Shown here piece by piece: positions 23,261 through 35,161 of a stretch of 64,000 nucleotides of DNA. Location: contig JACGWO010000012.1 of the NCBI GenBank assembly GCA_034509735.1, forward strand, positions 10,104,367 to 10,168,366. The letters run 5' to 3'. Source of the stretch: Sesamum alatum. Taxonomy: Eukaryota > Streptophyta > Magnoliopsida > Lamiales > Pedaliaceae. The notes beneath the pieces were generated by a model that ran no database searches, was not told the DNA's origin, and saw only the letters and a list, made by a program, of their open reading frames with translations. The position numbers and the translations under genes were made by a program. Each line of letters opens with the position of its first letter. Position 1 is the stretch's first letter.

Positions 23261-25229
23261 AAACCATGTTTTCCCTCAAGCATGCCTCAATTCAAAATAT
23301 AAGAATTATCCAAGTAGCTAATCCCAAATTTTTCATTATGCCAGTCAAGTATATCCCCTAAATTTATAGGTCTTAATTGTTTAAGAAGAAATAGTAATAC
23401 TGAGTAGAATTACTAGTAGAACACATTCAAAAAATTAGTGTCCCATTGACTATTGCAAAGTCAAATGAAACAAGTCTCAACACTCTTCACAAGGGTGTCA
23501 CTCTAATCACTCAAAAGGTGTTTACGAAATTGGGTTGCACCCAAATCAAAATAATAGGGTGTCATTGCCATAGGCTTGCTTATGAATCAAATCTCCACCA
23601 CCACATAATGCGAAGTAGTGCATAAATCAAAGAGTCTTAACATGGATTGCAATGGGGCTTAGGACAAGGTGTGGCAAAAAGAGGCCAAATTTGGGCTTAT
23701 GAATTCAAAAGGATGATATCAACCTAATTGCTTGTTTTTTCCAACTCATTTTTTTTTCTTCAATCTCGACTCAAATGCTTGGAACAATCAAACTATTCAA
23801 CAAGAATTTTTCAGTTTCTCCTTTTTTTTTTTTTTCTGTTTAGAATCTCTTTCTCTTTTTTTTATGTTCATCAGTTTCCTCTTGTTTTGCTCTTCTTTTT
23901 TTTTTTTTTCATTTCCTCCCTTCCGTTTTTTTTCTTTTTCCTTGGGCTAGCAATATGTCCCCCATGTGCGACTTGAATCAATTCATTTGCTCGTTCCCAT
24001 ATCAACTCACAAGCAACCAAACCAACATCATCCCCTTGAAAGGGTTCAAACATTTCTTTAGGAAATAACCAGGAAAAGGGAGGATAATTCGGCTTAAACT
24101 ACGGTATGACCAATAAAAGAAAGGCCAAGGCTCAAATGAGTATTCCAAGGATGAATTTCTGGTAGGATCTTTTCAAGGTCAACTCGCTATTCCTAAGTGC
24201 CCTTATCACTTTTATACACCATCCTGCAAGAATGTGGTCTCAAAATGTTTTTACATAAGCAAGTTCTAGAATGCACACACTAAGTCCGATCCCCTCAATT
24301 GAAAGAAATACACAAGCGTTGTTAATGCAAATGCTTTGGCTCAAGTGCTCATTGTAGTGTTGATTTTTGAACATTGTTCATTTGATGTAATCAATGGGAC
24401 GTTCTCCACAATTTTGTATGCACTGGTGTTTATTCTTCTTAGTAATCTCAACTTAAACTACAAATTCCTATCAGTTTTAGGGCTATATGAGACAACATTT
24501 AGGGAATTCAGTTCAAGTTCCAGGATAATCCACACATTCTGTTTCAAGACAAACTAAATTCAAGCACAAACTTTGGTGATCATAAAAAATTATCAACTTC
24601 CAAACAAAAAATTTGCTCCACGAAAATTATCATCCCACATCAATATACTCAACACTTCCATCAATACACAATCTTCAGAAAGATTAAGCATAGAATCATG
24701 TCTCCAACCGCTAAAATCAACAATCATCATCACAACACATCATCACAAACCTCCCCCAAGCCAATTAAGTACATTGTCCTCAATGTATGCATAAAAAACG
24801 ACACATAAAAAGGCAATGACAAGTAAAAAAGGAGATAAAGAACATCATTGAAATGTGTGATGGGGCAAACCCGACTAGACAGACAGTGATGTGGGTAGAG
24901 GCGGAGACACGTCCACGGCAGGCTGAATTAAAAATTCTTTAAGGCGTGATCACGCCTTAAACAAACCATCAAGTCTGTTGTGCATAATAACTTCAGACAG
25001 ATCAAAAAGTGAGATAGGGGCTTGATCACGCCTTATCTCTCAATTAAATCTATTGGGGGCCAGAAGTGGAGGATTGCTTTCAGACAAAGCGTGATCATGC
25101 TATAAATGAAGTTCAAACCTCTGGAATTAAAAGAGCTCTATCCTAAAAATAATTGAAAAAGAAAGCACATAACAGAGTCGGGTTGCCTCCCAACAAGCGC
25201 AATTATTTTACGTTGTTATGCCCGACGGA

Positions 25230-25445
25230 GTGTCTCATTATCCATGTGTTAACTGTTGGAGTGACCCCAATGCAATACCAATAATGTTTGTGACTTCATC
25301 ACCACCAAGATATGATTTCGGTCAATGGCCATTCACCTTGAAAATTTTCCCGTGTGTAGACTTTTAATTCTCGCTACACCATGAGGAAAATAGTAACACC
25401 TTCAAAAACGGCCAAGCTAAAAAGAGCTCAGCTTACCTGGGATGA
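25230..25445 (-). pseudogene. C-terminal end of Athila-like pol
   Basis: The minus strand gives a WPFLKVLLFSSWCSEN segment followed by STHGKIFKVNGH and PKSYLGG. FKVNGHRLK-like endings mark the C-terminus of integrase in many Ty3/gypsy elements, where it follows a WxGPF...V...HG motif. Several stops are present and everything upstream is lost. Confidence 0.55.
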
Positions 25446-25689
25446 GTTTTTTAGTATGACATGGCTCCATGTGTTGGCCACCCGTTTGACGTGGAATCCA
25501 TATTGTTGGATGACTGGGCTTGTTGTACGAGCCTTTTTCGTCGGTCTGCCAGGTTAGTGTGTAGAAATTAGGCTATATACGAAAAGTCTTACTGTTTTGG
25601 GCCTGATGACTTTGACTTGCTGGGCGGCCTTGCCTACAAGCCTACTCCTAGCTTTTGGGCTGGTTCAGTGGATCTAAGGAGGCATCAAA

Positions 25690-26327
25690 TTACAAAACCC
25701 ATCCCAATAAATTACAGAGCTGTTTAAAATACTGCAACAATACCCGTTCCAACTTGAGGTACAAATCTACTGAGCCAAGTGTTATAACAACCATTCCAAT
25801 TGAGGGTACAAAGTCGTTCATAAAAGAGGAACAATACCCGTTCCCATACGAGTGACAAAGACAGTTACAACATGAGGTACAAAATTGTATATAAAAGAGG
25901 CACAACATCCATTCCAAAATGTGTTACAAAGAATGTTACAATATGAAGTGCAATTAACGCTACACATAATAGGTCCATTCCGTTCCAAAAAAGGTGCAAA
26001 TACGGTTCCAAAAAGATTTAAACTTACAACTATTAGTATTCCAACATGTGTTCCACTTTTTTTAAAAGATGTAATCCCAAAAAAAGTTATAATGTCAATT
26101 TTGTTTACCGATCAAAGATTGGAAAGGTTCGCTATACTGTTAAGATCCAATTCAAATTAAGAACGACTTTTCAAAAGCTATTACAAATAATTTATAACAC
26201 CTATATAAGGAAAGAAAAGTAGGCCGTTGCAACTGCCGTTACAAATACTAAAAACCAGTTCCAAATTTAATACTAACCGTTCCGATTTTCGCTCCAATAA
26301 AATATGTTTTTTTCTTTTTTGGTAGTG
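25690..26327. repeat. Right subterminal repeats and terminus of CACTA element B
   Basis: CCGTTCCAA, GTTACAA and GAGGTACAAA words repeat through the segment, which ends TTTTTTGGTAGTG at 26327. Frames here are produced by the repeats and are not genes. Confidence 0.75.
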
Positions 26328-27769
26328 CTACGTATATAATTAAGTATCTTATTAATGTATCCAGTTAAGTTGGATAAATTAATCAGAACAATAAATAAAT
26401 CGATTAAATTAAGTACTTTAAATAATTGGTTGTAGCATCCTTAATTCAAGTGGAATAGTTAGCAAATCACCAATTTTAAATAATCAAATCCATTAAATTT
26501 CTCTATTAAAAATTAAATCAGATAATTAAAAATTGAATTTAATAAATTCACTATTAAAAAGATATTATAAATATACAAATTAAAATAAAACTTCGGTACC
26601 TATTTTGGCAGCAGAAATGGAAGAATGGAGTTTTGGTTGCTTAGCCACATTTAGCAAATGAATTGGTGATTGCTTTCGTATTATTCATCGCCACCATTTT
26701 TGTTCATTTAAATTAGTCCCTTTCTGAAATTATATAATTACTCTAAATATTTTATAAAATTTTAATTAATTTTTTTACAAAAATGTAATATATTCAAATT
26801 TCAATTTATGATTTATTCATCAATCAATTTTTAATTTTTTTTTAATATTAACCAATTATTATATATAAAAGTTCGTGTGTGTTGCTGAAAAATGTCCGAT
26901 ACTGATACGATGTAAATGGGCCGAGTTTGAGTCAAGTTTTTAGGTTTAATTTACCTACGTCACGTTCAAACTCGACCTAAAATTAGAATAGAAAAATTGG
27001 TTGAAGTTATCTACCATTTAAAGAATTAAGTTTTTGTTTAATAATTGATGTTACCATTTTTTTTTTTTTTTTGTCATAATACTAGTGAAAAGCACGTGTA
27101 CACTCCACGTGATTCATATTATTTCAATAAAATTGTTACATTGTAATAATAAAATAAATTTATAAAGATATGTTAAGTAAAATTTAAAAATTATTATTGT
27201 TAGAAAGTAAAAGTATATATTTAAAAATAATATAATTTTTTTCTGCTTTCTTTATTCTTTTATATTAGAAAAAAAAAATGTCCAAGCAATATATGCATAT
27301 TTTGTAGCATAAGCCAATGTCAATTCATATAAATAAATTTCGGTCAAAATAATTATGTACATACACAATAAACACACAAAAAGACACACATGTTTACGCA
27401 TGTCTGTGTGTAGGATGATATAATGACGAAAACTGATAAATAAAATTATATAGTAATTGATTTTTTTTTTATATTGGAAATTAAGTAATGCATACAAAAA
27501 TGTAAAAGTATGTGCATCATATCCTTTACAATGTAAAAGTACATTTAAGTAAAAAAAAATGTATTTATTTAATTTTTTTTACTTGGTGCTCTTTAATCGC
27601 AGTTCATGTTTGCTGCCAAATATTTTTTCAATAAAGCTCATATATTATCAATAAATATTACTTTACATTGATGATTACAATACAGGAACAAACAATGAAA
27701 ATGAATTTTGCTTTTCTCTTTCACTTTTAATTTTTATATCTTTTATCTTATTAATTAGCTCTAATAAAT
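26328..27769. other. AT-rich DNA, nothing recognised
   Basis: Homopolymer T and A runs and short ACACAC-type repeats (27360-27420). No element termini or coding region could be supported. Confidence 0.5.
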
Positions 27770-27880
27770 AAAGGCTAGGGCCTCGTACTCTGCTTCACTG
27801 TTAGGAGCCTTGAAACTGAATTTGATTGTGAATTCCAGATCTACTCCTTCAGCATAAAAAAAGAAACTACAATATTATAT
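27770..27880 (-). pseudogene. Fragment of Ty3/gypsy RNase H
   Basis: The minus strand reads EFTIKFSFKAPNSEAEYEAL. The pattern FKA-N-EAEYEAL is the hallmark of the archaeal-type RNase H carried by Tat-lineage Ty3/gypsy elements. The larger Tat element nearby has its own copy of this motif at about 32400-32450, so this piece comes from a second element. It breaks off at 27900 against a CACTA-like terminus. Confidence 0.65.
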
Positions 27881-27900
27881 TCCTTCAAATCCTATCCACG

Positions 27901-28125
27901 CACTAGAAGAAAATAGCTTAATAGTAACGAAAAAAATTGTTGTTGAAATCAGTGTCAAACTAATTAGCAGGTAAATTCTAGTTGCTAATCTACACTACTT
28001 AATATATATTTCAAACAATTTGTTGTTAAATTTGTTAGAAGTAAATTTTCGTTGCTAAATTCACTAGCAAGTAAAATTCTTGTATTAAATAATGCGTTAG
28101 CAACGAAAATTTTACTTGCTAATTA
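27901..28125. mobile_element. CACTA-like terminus with TTGCTA repeats
   Basis: CACTAGAAGAAAATAGC at 27901 resembles a CACTA terminus. It is followed by repeated TTGCTAAT, TAGCAACGAAAATTTTAC and TTGTTG words. The opposite end is absent; the sequence runs straight into the Tat element. A similar terminus (complement CACTACAAGAAATTATG) ends at 61591. Confidence 0.45.
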
Positions 28126-28229
28126 GCTCGGCCGGATTCTCCAGGTCGAAGCGCGCTGCCTCGAACTGGAGCTAGTCAAGGCTTGCCTCGGCCTCGAGGC
28201 GATATGCCTCAGACAGGTGCGATTGGTTG

Positions 28230-30147
28230 AGGTGATCAGTGTCGGCCGGCCTCGCCTGTCTGGGTTGGTCGCGATGTCATCTGTTGTCCGCCTTCGTCTT
28301 TTGCTATAGGTTTGGGGTGGGGGGGTCTTTGATTTTCAAGAAGAAATCATCGAAGCCATTGGGAACTTGCCCGAAAGTCATTCTGACTCACTTGAGATTT
28401 TGGCCGGTTCAGACTTATCCCCAACAATAATCCTAGTCTCGCTCATGCCCAAAGTGATGAGTTGGAGTCGTCCGTAGCCCCCCAATCTAGGTCTCATTGT
28501 CCTGTTATGGCGTCGATCATTGTGATAGCGTCTTGAGTCTCGAGGAGTTTAGTTTTTTAAAGCTTAAAGTCAATCCTTCATCTACTTTGGAATTCTGTCT
28601 TCGGGGAGTGGATGATTAGATTAAGGGTCCCCCCCTCCCCGGTTTCTTCAGCGTCTATTCTGTTTTTTTCTCTTCAGAATCACACTTCCTCCCCATCCTA
28701 TTTTGATAGATATCATGAAAAGACGGGTTTTTTTGCATTAGTCAATTCAACACCCCCCCCCCCACTATTATACTTACTTCGAGGGCTTCCTTTTTTTGCT
28801 CCAAAGATGTAAACTTACCTCCCTCCGTCGAGTCTTTCTAACACCCTTTTTTCTATTACAAAGATACTGAATGATTCCTTCTTCTTTTTTCTATACAGGA
28901 ATGGATGTAAGTTTTTGGAGGGGGCGTTTCCTCTAAGGGACCTTGGAAAGATAAGTTTTTCTATGCTAGAGACTTAGATTGGGGTTTTGCAGTTGGGTAG
29001 GGAATGATATCTTTGGCTCCTAACTCTAGTCATAATCTTTGTATGTCCTTTCACAGTAGCGGGTTCTATTCCACCAAACGGTTGATGTAATTGTTTCTAT
29101 TTGCTTGTTTCTTCGTTATCATTGTTGTTGCGTGTGGTGACTTATTTTCTTTCTCACGTTTGTCTTTCTTGCCTTCTCAGGGAACAAGGTTTCGTTGCAA
29201 GATGTTCAGCACTTCAAAGATGATCACGATCGAGCGCAGCATGATCATGACTCGTGAGCTTTCCCTCCTCCTCCATTGAGGAAAGATGGAAAAAGGCGTC
29301 GTTCACCCCTCCTCCGTCGTGCCTCTGGCATGCCTCAAGAGGGTGTTGGGAAAGATGGTCGCGTGTCGCTGTCGGGGTTGGCCAAAGCAGCCTCGCGACT
29401 CCAAAGCTGTGATTGTTTCTCGACACGAACTTGGGAAAAGGTTGTTTTCTTTTGGGATCAATCGAAGGAGTAGCTTCTTTTTGGGATACATTGGATTTCG
29501 ACCTCGTATATGAGAGGTCTCGCAGCATAGTAAGCGAGTATGACGTCGCAATCTTTAGCTCTTTGGCTAACCGCACCGTCACTTGCCTTCTATATGACGA
29601 GTCTGCTAGGGTGAGGTTGTTGTTATGTTTTTTTTCTTTGGTAGAGCTCCTTACCTTGTTAGCTGATGTCCTCTTTTTATGATATCTTTAGGTCGCCACC
29701 TTGACCGAGGTCATTGATAAGCGCTTTGAGTACAATGATAAGAAGTTGAAGAGGTTGGAGGCCGCTTTAGAGGAGGCGAAGAAAGAACTCGCTCGTTGTC
29801 AAGAGCAACTCAAGGAAGCGACTGAGGGCCAAGCAAAGTGGAAGGAGCGCTATAACCGGGAGATTGCTTCTGGCCAAAGCTTCCACAAGTCAGATGCTGG
29901 AAAGATAAATCTGGAGTGTGTTTGGAATGACTTCAAGGAGAAGTATGAGGACTCTGAAGAGTTCGAAGGTGCTATGGCGGTGAGGGCCAACGATATCTAC
30001 GATCAGACTATTAGGCATTTTCTCCAAGTTGAAGGAATGTGGTCGCTTTTTGGGGGAGGACTTTATGTTTTTGGATCCCCAAATGGCCAAGGATGCTGTT
30101 GCTGAAGAGGTCGAGGTCGAGGTTGTTAATGAGTCACCTGCTTAAGG
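28230..30147 (+). pseudogene. Antisense extra ORF of the Tat element (coiled-coil protein)
   Basis: This lies between the integrase end and the truncated 3' side and runs opposite to gag-pol, as the extra ORFs described in plant Tat elements do. A degraded early part includes FDFQEEIIEAIGNLPESHSD (about 28330). A later exon reads FDLVYERSRSIVSEYDVAIF then SSLANRT (to about 29610). After a GT...AG gap another frame (29697-30105) reads VIDKRFEYNDKKLKRLEAAL, then EEAKKELARCQEQLKEAT and KWKERYNREIASGQ. The Leu/Glu/Lys heptads there predict a coiled coil. A frameshift near 30060 ends the likely protein. Its function is unknown. Confidence 0.55.
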
Positions 30148-30384
30148 TGCTTATGTTGATGTTGAGGTTTGCGGGGGCAAGCGGGCTTGATTTATCTTTA
30201 TTGCTGCTTTTGATTGCATTTTACTTTGTAAGCAAGATACTGCATTTTTGCTCGTATTAATAAAGTTATCCTATGCTTTGCACTTATTGTTCTTGTTGTT
30301 TTCATAGATCATGTATTTTAATATTTTTTGGGAGCCCCCAACTTATCTTGTCCTCCTTTTTTTCCTTAGGAGTCCATATTCAAG

Positions 30385-30690
30385 TTCTACCCTTTAGGGA
30401 CTTCTTAGGAGTCCCTTTTGGCTTCTTTTCTTTCTTGTGAACTTCTTAGGAGTTCTTATGAATCTTTTGCCATGTGGAGACTTCTTAGGAGTCTTCTTTT
30501 TTACTTGCGAACTTCTTAGGAGTTCTTATGTTACTCCAAGACTTCGTAGGAGTCTCCTTGGCTTCTCGTATCTGCGAACTTCGTAGGAATTCTTTTCTAC
30601 TTAGAGACTTCTTAGGAGTCTCCTTGGCTTCTCTTATTTGCAAACTTCTTAAGAGTTCTTGTTTATTTCTTGCCACTTGGTGACTTTTTT
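30385..30690. repeat. Tandem repeats with CTTCTTAGGAGT core
   Basis: Units alternate GACTTCTTAGGAGTC and GAACTTCTTAGGAGTTC with spacers of about 25-40 bp. The units are partly palindromic. They lie between the end of integrase and the extra ORF, where a convergent terminator or 3' UTR of either gene could be. A run of 22 A follows at about 30758. Confidence 0.8.
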
Positions 30691-30887
30691 CTTACCTTTT
30701 GTTTTAATAATTATTTATCCTTACTTTGCTTGGATTGCTTTTGGATATGCATACATAAAAAAAAAAAAAAAAAAAAAATCCTCTGAAGGAAAAGAAGTAA
30801 ACTTGTAATTTTATTTTCTTGAAACAACGGCAGCTTGCCCTGGTTACATAATATGCTCAAGCGTAAAATTTTTCCAAGTTGTGGCGT

Positions 30888-32143
30888 TCAAAGTTCTTGG
30901 AATTCTTTTCCATCCACTTTTTGCATCTTGTACGTTGCATTCCCGATTATCTTCCTGACTTTATGTGGGCCTTTCCATTTTGCGTCCAATTTCCCAATGT
31001 TCCCTTGAACATTCGACCTTCTCCATACTAAGTCTCCCACTTGAAAGCTCCTTCGGAAGACTTCAGAATTATGTGTTTTAGTCATGCGCCTCTTGTATGC
31101 TTAGATTCGCGTGTTTGCGGCGTCCCTTATCTCTTCTAATTGATCTAGCTCACGCGATGCTCTACGCTGCTCGCAAGGGGCTCGTAGTGTTGGATTCGCA
31201 GGGTTTCTTAACCGATGTCAGCGGGGATTATTGCCTCTGCTCCGTACACCAAGCTAAATGGTGACTTTCCGGTTCCTCTTTGAGACATGGTTCTATATGC
31301 CCATATGACTCCCGGGAGTTCGTCGACTCAACTTCCTTTGGCTTCATCCAGACGAGTTTTCAGATGTTGCAGTATGGTCCTGTTTGTCACTTCCGTTTTT
31401 CCATTGGATTGCGGTGTTCCTATGGACGTGAAATATTGCTTGATTTTTCACTCATGGCACCGCTGCGTGAACTTTCCTCCTTGTAAATACGTGCTGCTGA
31501 CTGTCATGAAAGCCATCGAGATGCCAAAATGGCATATTATGTTCTTCCACACAAAATTTGACCTCTTTCTCCGTGATCTTGCTGAGTGTCTCTGCCTCAA
31601 CCCACTTTGAGAAGTAATCGACAACCACTATCAAATACTCTCTGTGCCCGGTGGATCAAGGTAACTTCACGAGATCTAAACCCCATTGGTCAAAAGAGCA
31701 TGAGCTTGAGATTGGTTGCACCGGGGCTGCCAGTACGTGCGTGATGCTTCCATGCTCTTGGCATTTCCTGCGCTTCTTGACTATATCCATTGCATCTTTT
31801 TGTATGGAAGGCCAGAAGTACCCTTGTTGCAAAACTTTGTTGGCTAGCAATCTTCCCCATGAGTGATTTCCACAACACCCCTCGTGAATCTCCCTCGGGA
31901 CATTTCTGCCTTCTTGTGGTCCATACACTTCAAATAGGGGTGTGACAAACCCCTTTTGTACAGGTTTTTTCCTATTATGGTGAAACGAGCGGCCCTGGTG
32001 CGTATTGCCCTGACCTCCTTTTTATCGTCGGGTAAGGTTCCCGTGGTTAGATATTCCTCTATTGGGTCCTTCCAACTTGGTTCAGCCGTGTTTACCATGA
32101 CTTCCTCCCTTAATTCTATTTCTGGGCATTCTTGTACCATCAA
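30888..32143 (-). pseudogene. Tat integrase
   Basis: Reading leftward from 32143: a linker (WKDPIEEYLTTGTLP, KNLYKRGLSHPYLKC) leads to the zinc-binding region (EIHEGCCGNHSWGRLLANKV, QQGYFWPSIQKDA, RKCQEHGS). The catalytic core entry follows (SFDQWGLDLVKLP, then IVVVDYFSKWVEAETLSKIT). A C-terminal part is at 31085-30888 (FQVGDLVWRRS, KLDAKWKGPHKV, ATYKMQKVDGK). The frame changes near 31920, 31650 and 31450 and much of the catalytic core between 31450 and 31090 is hard to read. Integrase inserts the cDNA into the genome; this copy is inactive. Confidence 0.8.
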
Positions 32144-32199
32144 GGTTATTTTCTGTACTTTAGAGTGGTTAGAGAGCTAGCTAATTTTTGCAAAATTTG

Positions 32200-32829
32200 T
32201 CTGCATCCTCGTTCTTTGACTGACGAACTTGCTGCAACTCAAATTTGTCAATTTTTTTGCACTGTTGGCAGACGAGATTCAAGTATCGAATCATCTTTCC
32301 TCCTTCGCTTTGTAGTTCCTATTTATCTGATTTACTACGAGTTGTGAATTGTTGTGTGCTCTTAGGTTCCTTGCCCCCGCTGCTTTGAGCCAACTTCGCT
32401 CCTCCCAGTAATGCTTCATACTCGGCCTCGTTATTTGAGGCCACAATGTTAAACCTTAGAGCATATTGCATTCTATTGCCTTTGGGGTGTTTCTAGTATC
32501 ATGCCAGCCCCACTCCCTTGCGTGGTGGAATGACCGATCCACGAACAACTTCCCCCATTGTGGATTGTCATCTCCTTCGTCATCTGTCATTTCGGTTATG
32601 ATATCGGCCAACAATTGAGCTTTGATGGACGGCCTAGGCCGTTATTCCACCCCGTGCTCACTGAGCTCTACCGCCCATTTAACCATCCTGCTTGAAATGT
32701 TTGGTTCAGAGAGTGTTTTCTTCAACGAGTGGTTGGTTAAGACTACCATTGGTTGTTTGATTGGAAATAGGGCCTCACTTTCCTTGCTGCCATGATCAGG
32801 GCGAATGCTAACTTCTCTATAGGGTTGTA
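32200..32829 (-). pseudogene. Tat RNase H, distal part
   Basis: Starts at the copia junction with YNPIEKLAFALIMAARK, then MVVLTNHSLKKTLSEPNISS, RMVKWAVELSEHG and, after a stop, RPRPSIKAQLLADIITEMT. This is the RT-linked RNase H. It is followed by a second RNase H-like segment (KLFVDRSFHHARE, ASNNEAEYEALLG in shifting frames, 32560-32380) characteristic of Tat. It joins in frame with 44747-44990 when the copia element and one TTGTA are removed. Confidence 0.8.
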
Positions 32830-35059
32830 TGAAGGACAAGTGGATCCGCCCGGGAGCACGAGCGGAAGCGAGGAAGCGAGAAATTGTGCGTAAATTTAAA
32901 TCAAATTCAAAATATGCGAATCCCAAGGGGTGTACCTTTGGGTGCTCAACCGGCGTTCGATGTAGGATGTGTAAATATTAAAACATATATTTTAAGCACA
33001 TAGGGCATAGATATATAAATGAAATCAATCAAAGCGTAATAAACCGTTACCTTTGATTGTTTAGCGTATGCTCCCGGCTACTTGCGTTGTTCCTTCTCCG
33101 AATGCTCACGAAATCCAAACGTATGGATTCTCCAAACGTGATCCACACCACACCGGAAGAAACACACGTTCTTCTTGCTAGAAAAGAACGGGTTTAGAAG
33201 GAATCGGTTTAAGAGAAGAACACTATGAATTAGTGTTCTCCTAAACTTACTTTGTTCTTCTTCTTGATTCAAAATCAAGTGAAGAACACAAGTGTGAGAG
33301 AGGGAGAGAGGTCGAGAGTGGAGAGAGAGGAGAGGGATTTTTGTCTTCTCTTTTTCCTAGAAAAAGATAAATAATGAATCACTTATGCTTGGTGTTGTAT
33401 ATTCTAATATATATACATAATTAATGTGATTAATGAAATGTGTCTAGGTTCATCCAAGGATGTCTAGATTCATTCCAATCAATCACCATCAATTCTTCAA
33501 TCAAACCTACCAAAATATATGGTATGATCAAATCATACCAAAAAGGGAAGAGCTTGATTGGAGTTGATTTGTCTCTTTCCAAAAGAGACAAGTCAACATA
33601 CTACCTAGCATGCGACATGGCTGATTTTGCTTCCTCCAAGGGAGCATGTCGGCCATGTTTAATTAAGGGAAGAAGTCTAATTTCTTCCTATTCCAAATTA
33701 GGAATTATTTCTCCTCTCGGGTATAATTTAACGAACCGGGTTTTATCGTAATCCAATTACGACGAACCCAATATTAAATCTAATTTAATGTCCACTTAAA
33801 TTATTCCCGTTGATCTTTTAATCCAATTAAAAGAACCAACGTCTCAACATCTCAACTTTCCATATTTAATCGAAAATCCAATTTACCGATTAAATGAAAG
33901 CCCGATACAATATCGGCCCGTCCATCCAATGGACTTTCTCTTAATTAATCCAATTACTTATTTTATCCTTCGAGATTGACTCCAAGTCGATCTCTCAACC
34001 TCCTCGGTGATTTTGTATGTGACCCTTTAGGTTCACCCTTAGCTAGACTTGGGCTCGTGTCCCACAAGGGCCCGTTACCATGGGTGGCCGTCTAGCAACG
34101 GTCCATGGCACTAGAGACTAGGTGAATTGGCGTGAACATTTAGGCGCCGATTCCGTACGGGTACGATCCTTCCGTCTACCGTCTCCCGGCCTTAGTCTAG
34201 GGTATGGAATTGGGCGTTGGTTCCCATCCTTGACTAGGCATCTATGCTTAATACTCGAGACCACGTATGCTTCATTGCGTCAACACAGGAAACCGTTCCC
34301 TGTTCGACCAACCACTGTGGCCACAGCTTCAAACAGCATGAACGTGTCTCCGAGTGCATAGGAGATACCTCTGTCACATACTGACAGGGGACAGATCCTC
34401 TTCTTGGAATCCACCGTCCTCGCTACACATTCCGACTGCACTGGACAAGGCTTATGATAATCATCTTACAGAATTATTACCTCTCGCCAGATCCAAGATA
34501 CAGCCGTCCTGTGCACGCGACTGCCATGATCCCTCAAGTCTGAGGATTACTCCCGTACTATCGGAACCGGGGAAAACCAATCATACCGACCAAGCCTCCA
34601 AGGCTTCCATATGATGATCCCCACGAGTCAGTCCAGTCGGCTCGACCCCAGTCGACCAACCCATCAAGATCGTGTAGGCGTCCCACGCCTGTCGCCGATG
34701 AAACACGGCACTCATCCAATGAACACGACTCTTGACGCAAGTCTCAATAGGACTCTCGATGCCCTGTCTCGAGGTCCTCGACTTGGAACGTTTTCAGACC
34801 CAACTCTTAATCAGTTGGTTTCATGACCACCATCCAATGCGTGGCCCAACTGCACGAGTTGTTATCCATGGTTTGTGGGCTTTGTTGCGATATAAGTTAA
34901 ACACCATTTTAACAAATGTAAGATGAGCGCAACAAAGAAGGTACAATTGGTGACGAATACTCATCTTATTCATCACATAATAATATTACATTTACATCAA
35001 GTTGTCAGATAGGTTACAAATCGCCAAACCTATTGGCTTTCTGGTCACCTATTCTAACA
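32830..35059 (-). repeat. 3' LTR of the copia element
   Basis: 2230 bp, TG/CA ends. Bases 32830 to about 34585 are present twice more, in opposite orientations, in the other LTR. Bases 34661-35059 match its last 399 bp. Bases 34586-34660 are absent from the other LTR. Confidence 0.9.
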
Positions 35060-35075
35060 ATCTCCCACTTGACCT
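35060..35075 (-). other. Polypurine tract of the copia element
   Basis: Minus strand AGGTCAAGTGGGAGAT lies directly before the 3' LTR start TGTTAG. The AAGTGGGAGAT core is typical of plant copia elements. Confidence 0.85.
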
Positions 35076-35161
35076 AAAGCCAATCACCCATTGACCTCAA
35101 ACCCATCTTATCCAGATGCTGAGTATGGCAACTTGCGACATGGGCTTAGTAAGTGGATCTG

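Larger units (their letters stand above)
22055..25445 (-). mobile_element. Truncated Athila-like Ty3/gypsy fragment
   Basis: Read on the minus strand: the end of pol (25445 to about 25230), a long noncoding 3' region, a polypurine tract (23260-23245) and an LTR (23244-22055). The noncoding part holds CATTGAGGACAATGTACTT (24782-24764) and GTTGGGAGGCAACCCGACTC (25193-25174), both typical of Athila-type 3' regions, and a T/A-rich stretch at 23738-23960. Gag, protease, RT and the other LTR are missing, so the fragment was truncated after insertion. Bases 25446-25680 are of unknown origin. Confidence 0.75.
18543..26327. mobile_element. CACTA element B
   Basis: The right terminus is clear: TTTTTTGGTAGTG ends at 26327. 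The proposed left terminus CACTTAGGTAAGAAAG at 18543 is degenerate, and no matching 3-bp flanks were found, so the left boundary is tentative. The subterminal words TTTTTGGAACGG and CCGTTCCAA (18546-18620, 19380-19740, 20210-20700, 25690-26310) differ from those of element A. Inside are a DUF4216 transposase relic, a possible TNP1 first exon and a truncated Athila-like insertion. Confidence 0.55.

Noticed and set aside
31280..32347. Plus-strand frames across the integrase region
   Set aside because: Antisense of the Tat integrase; no independent support.
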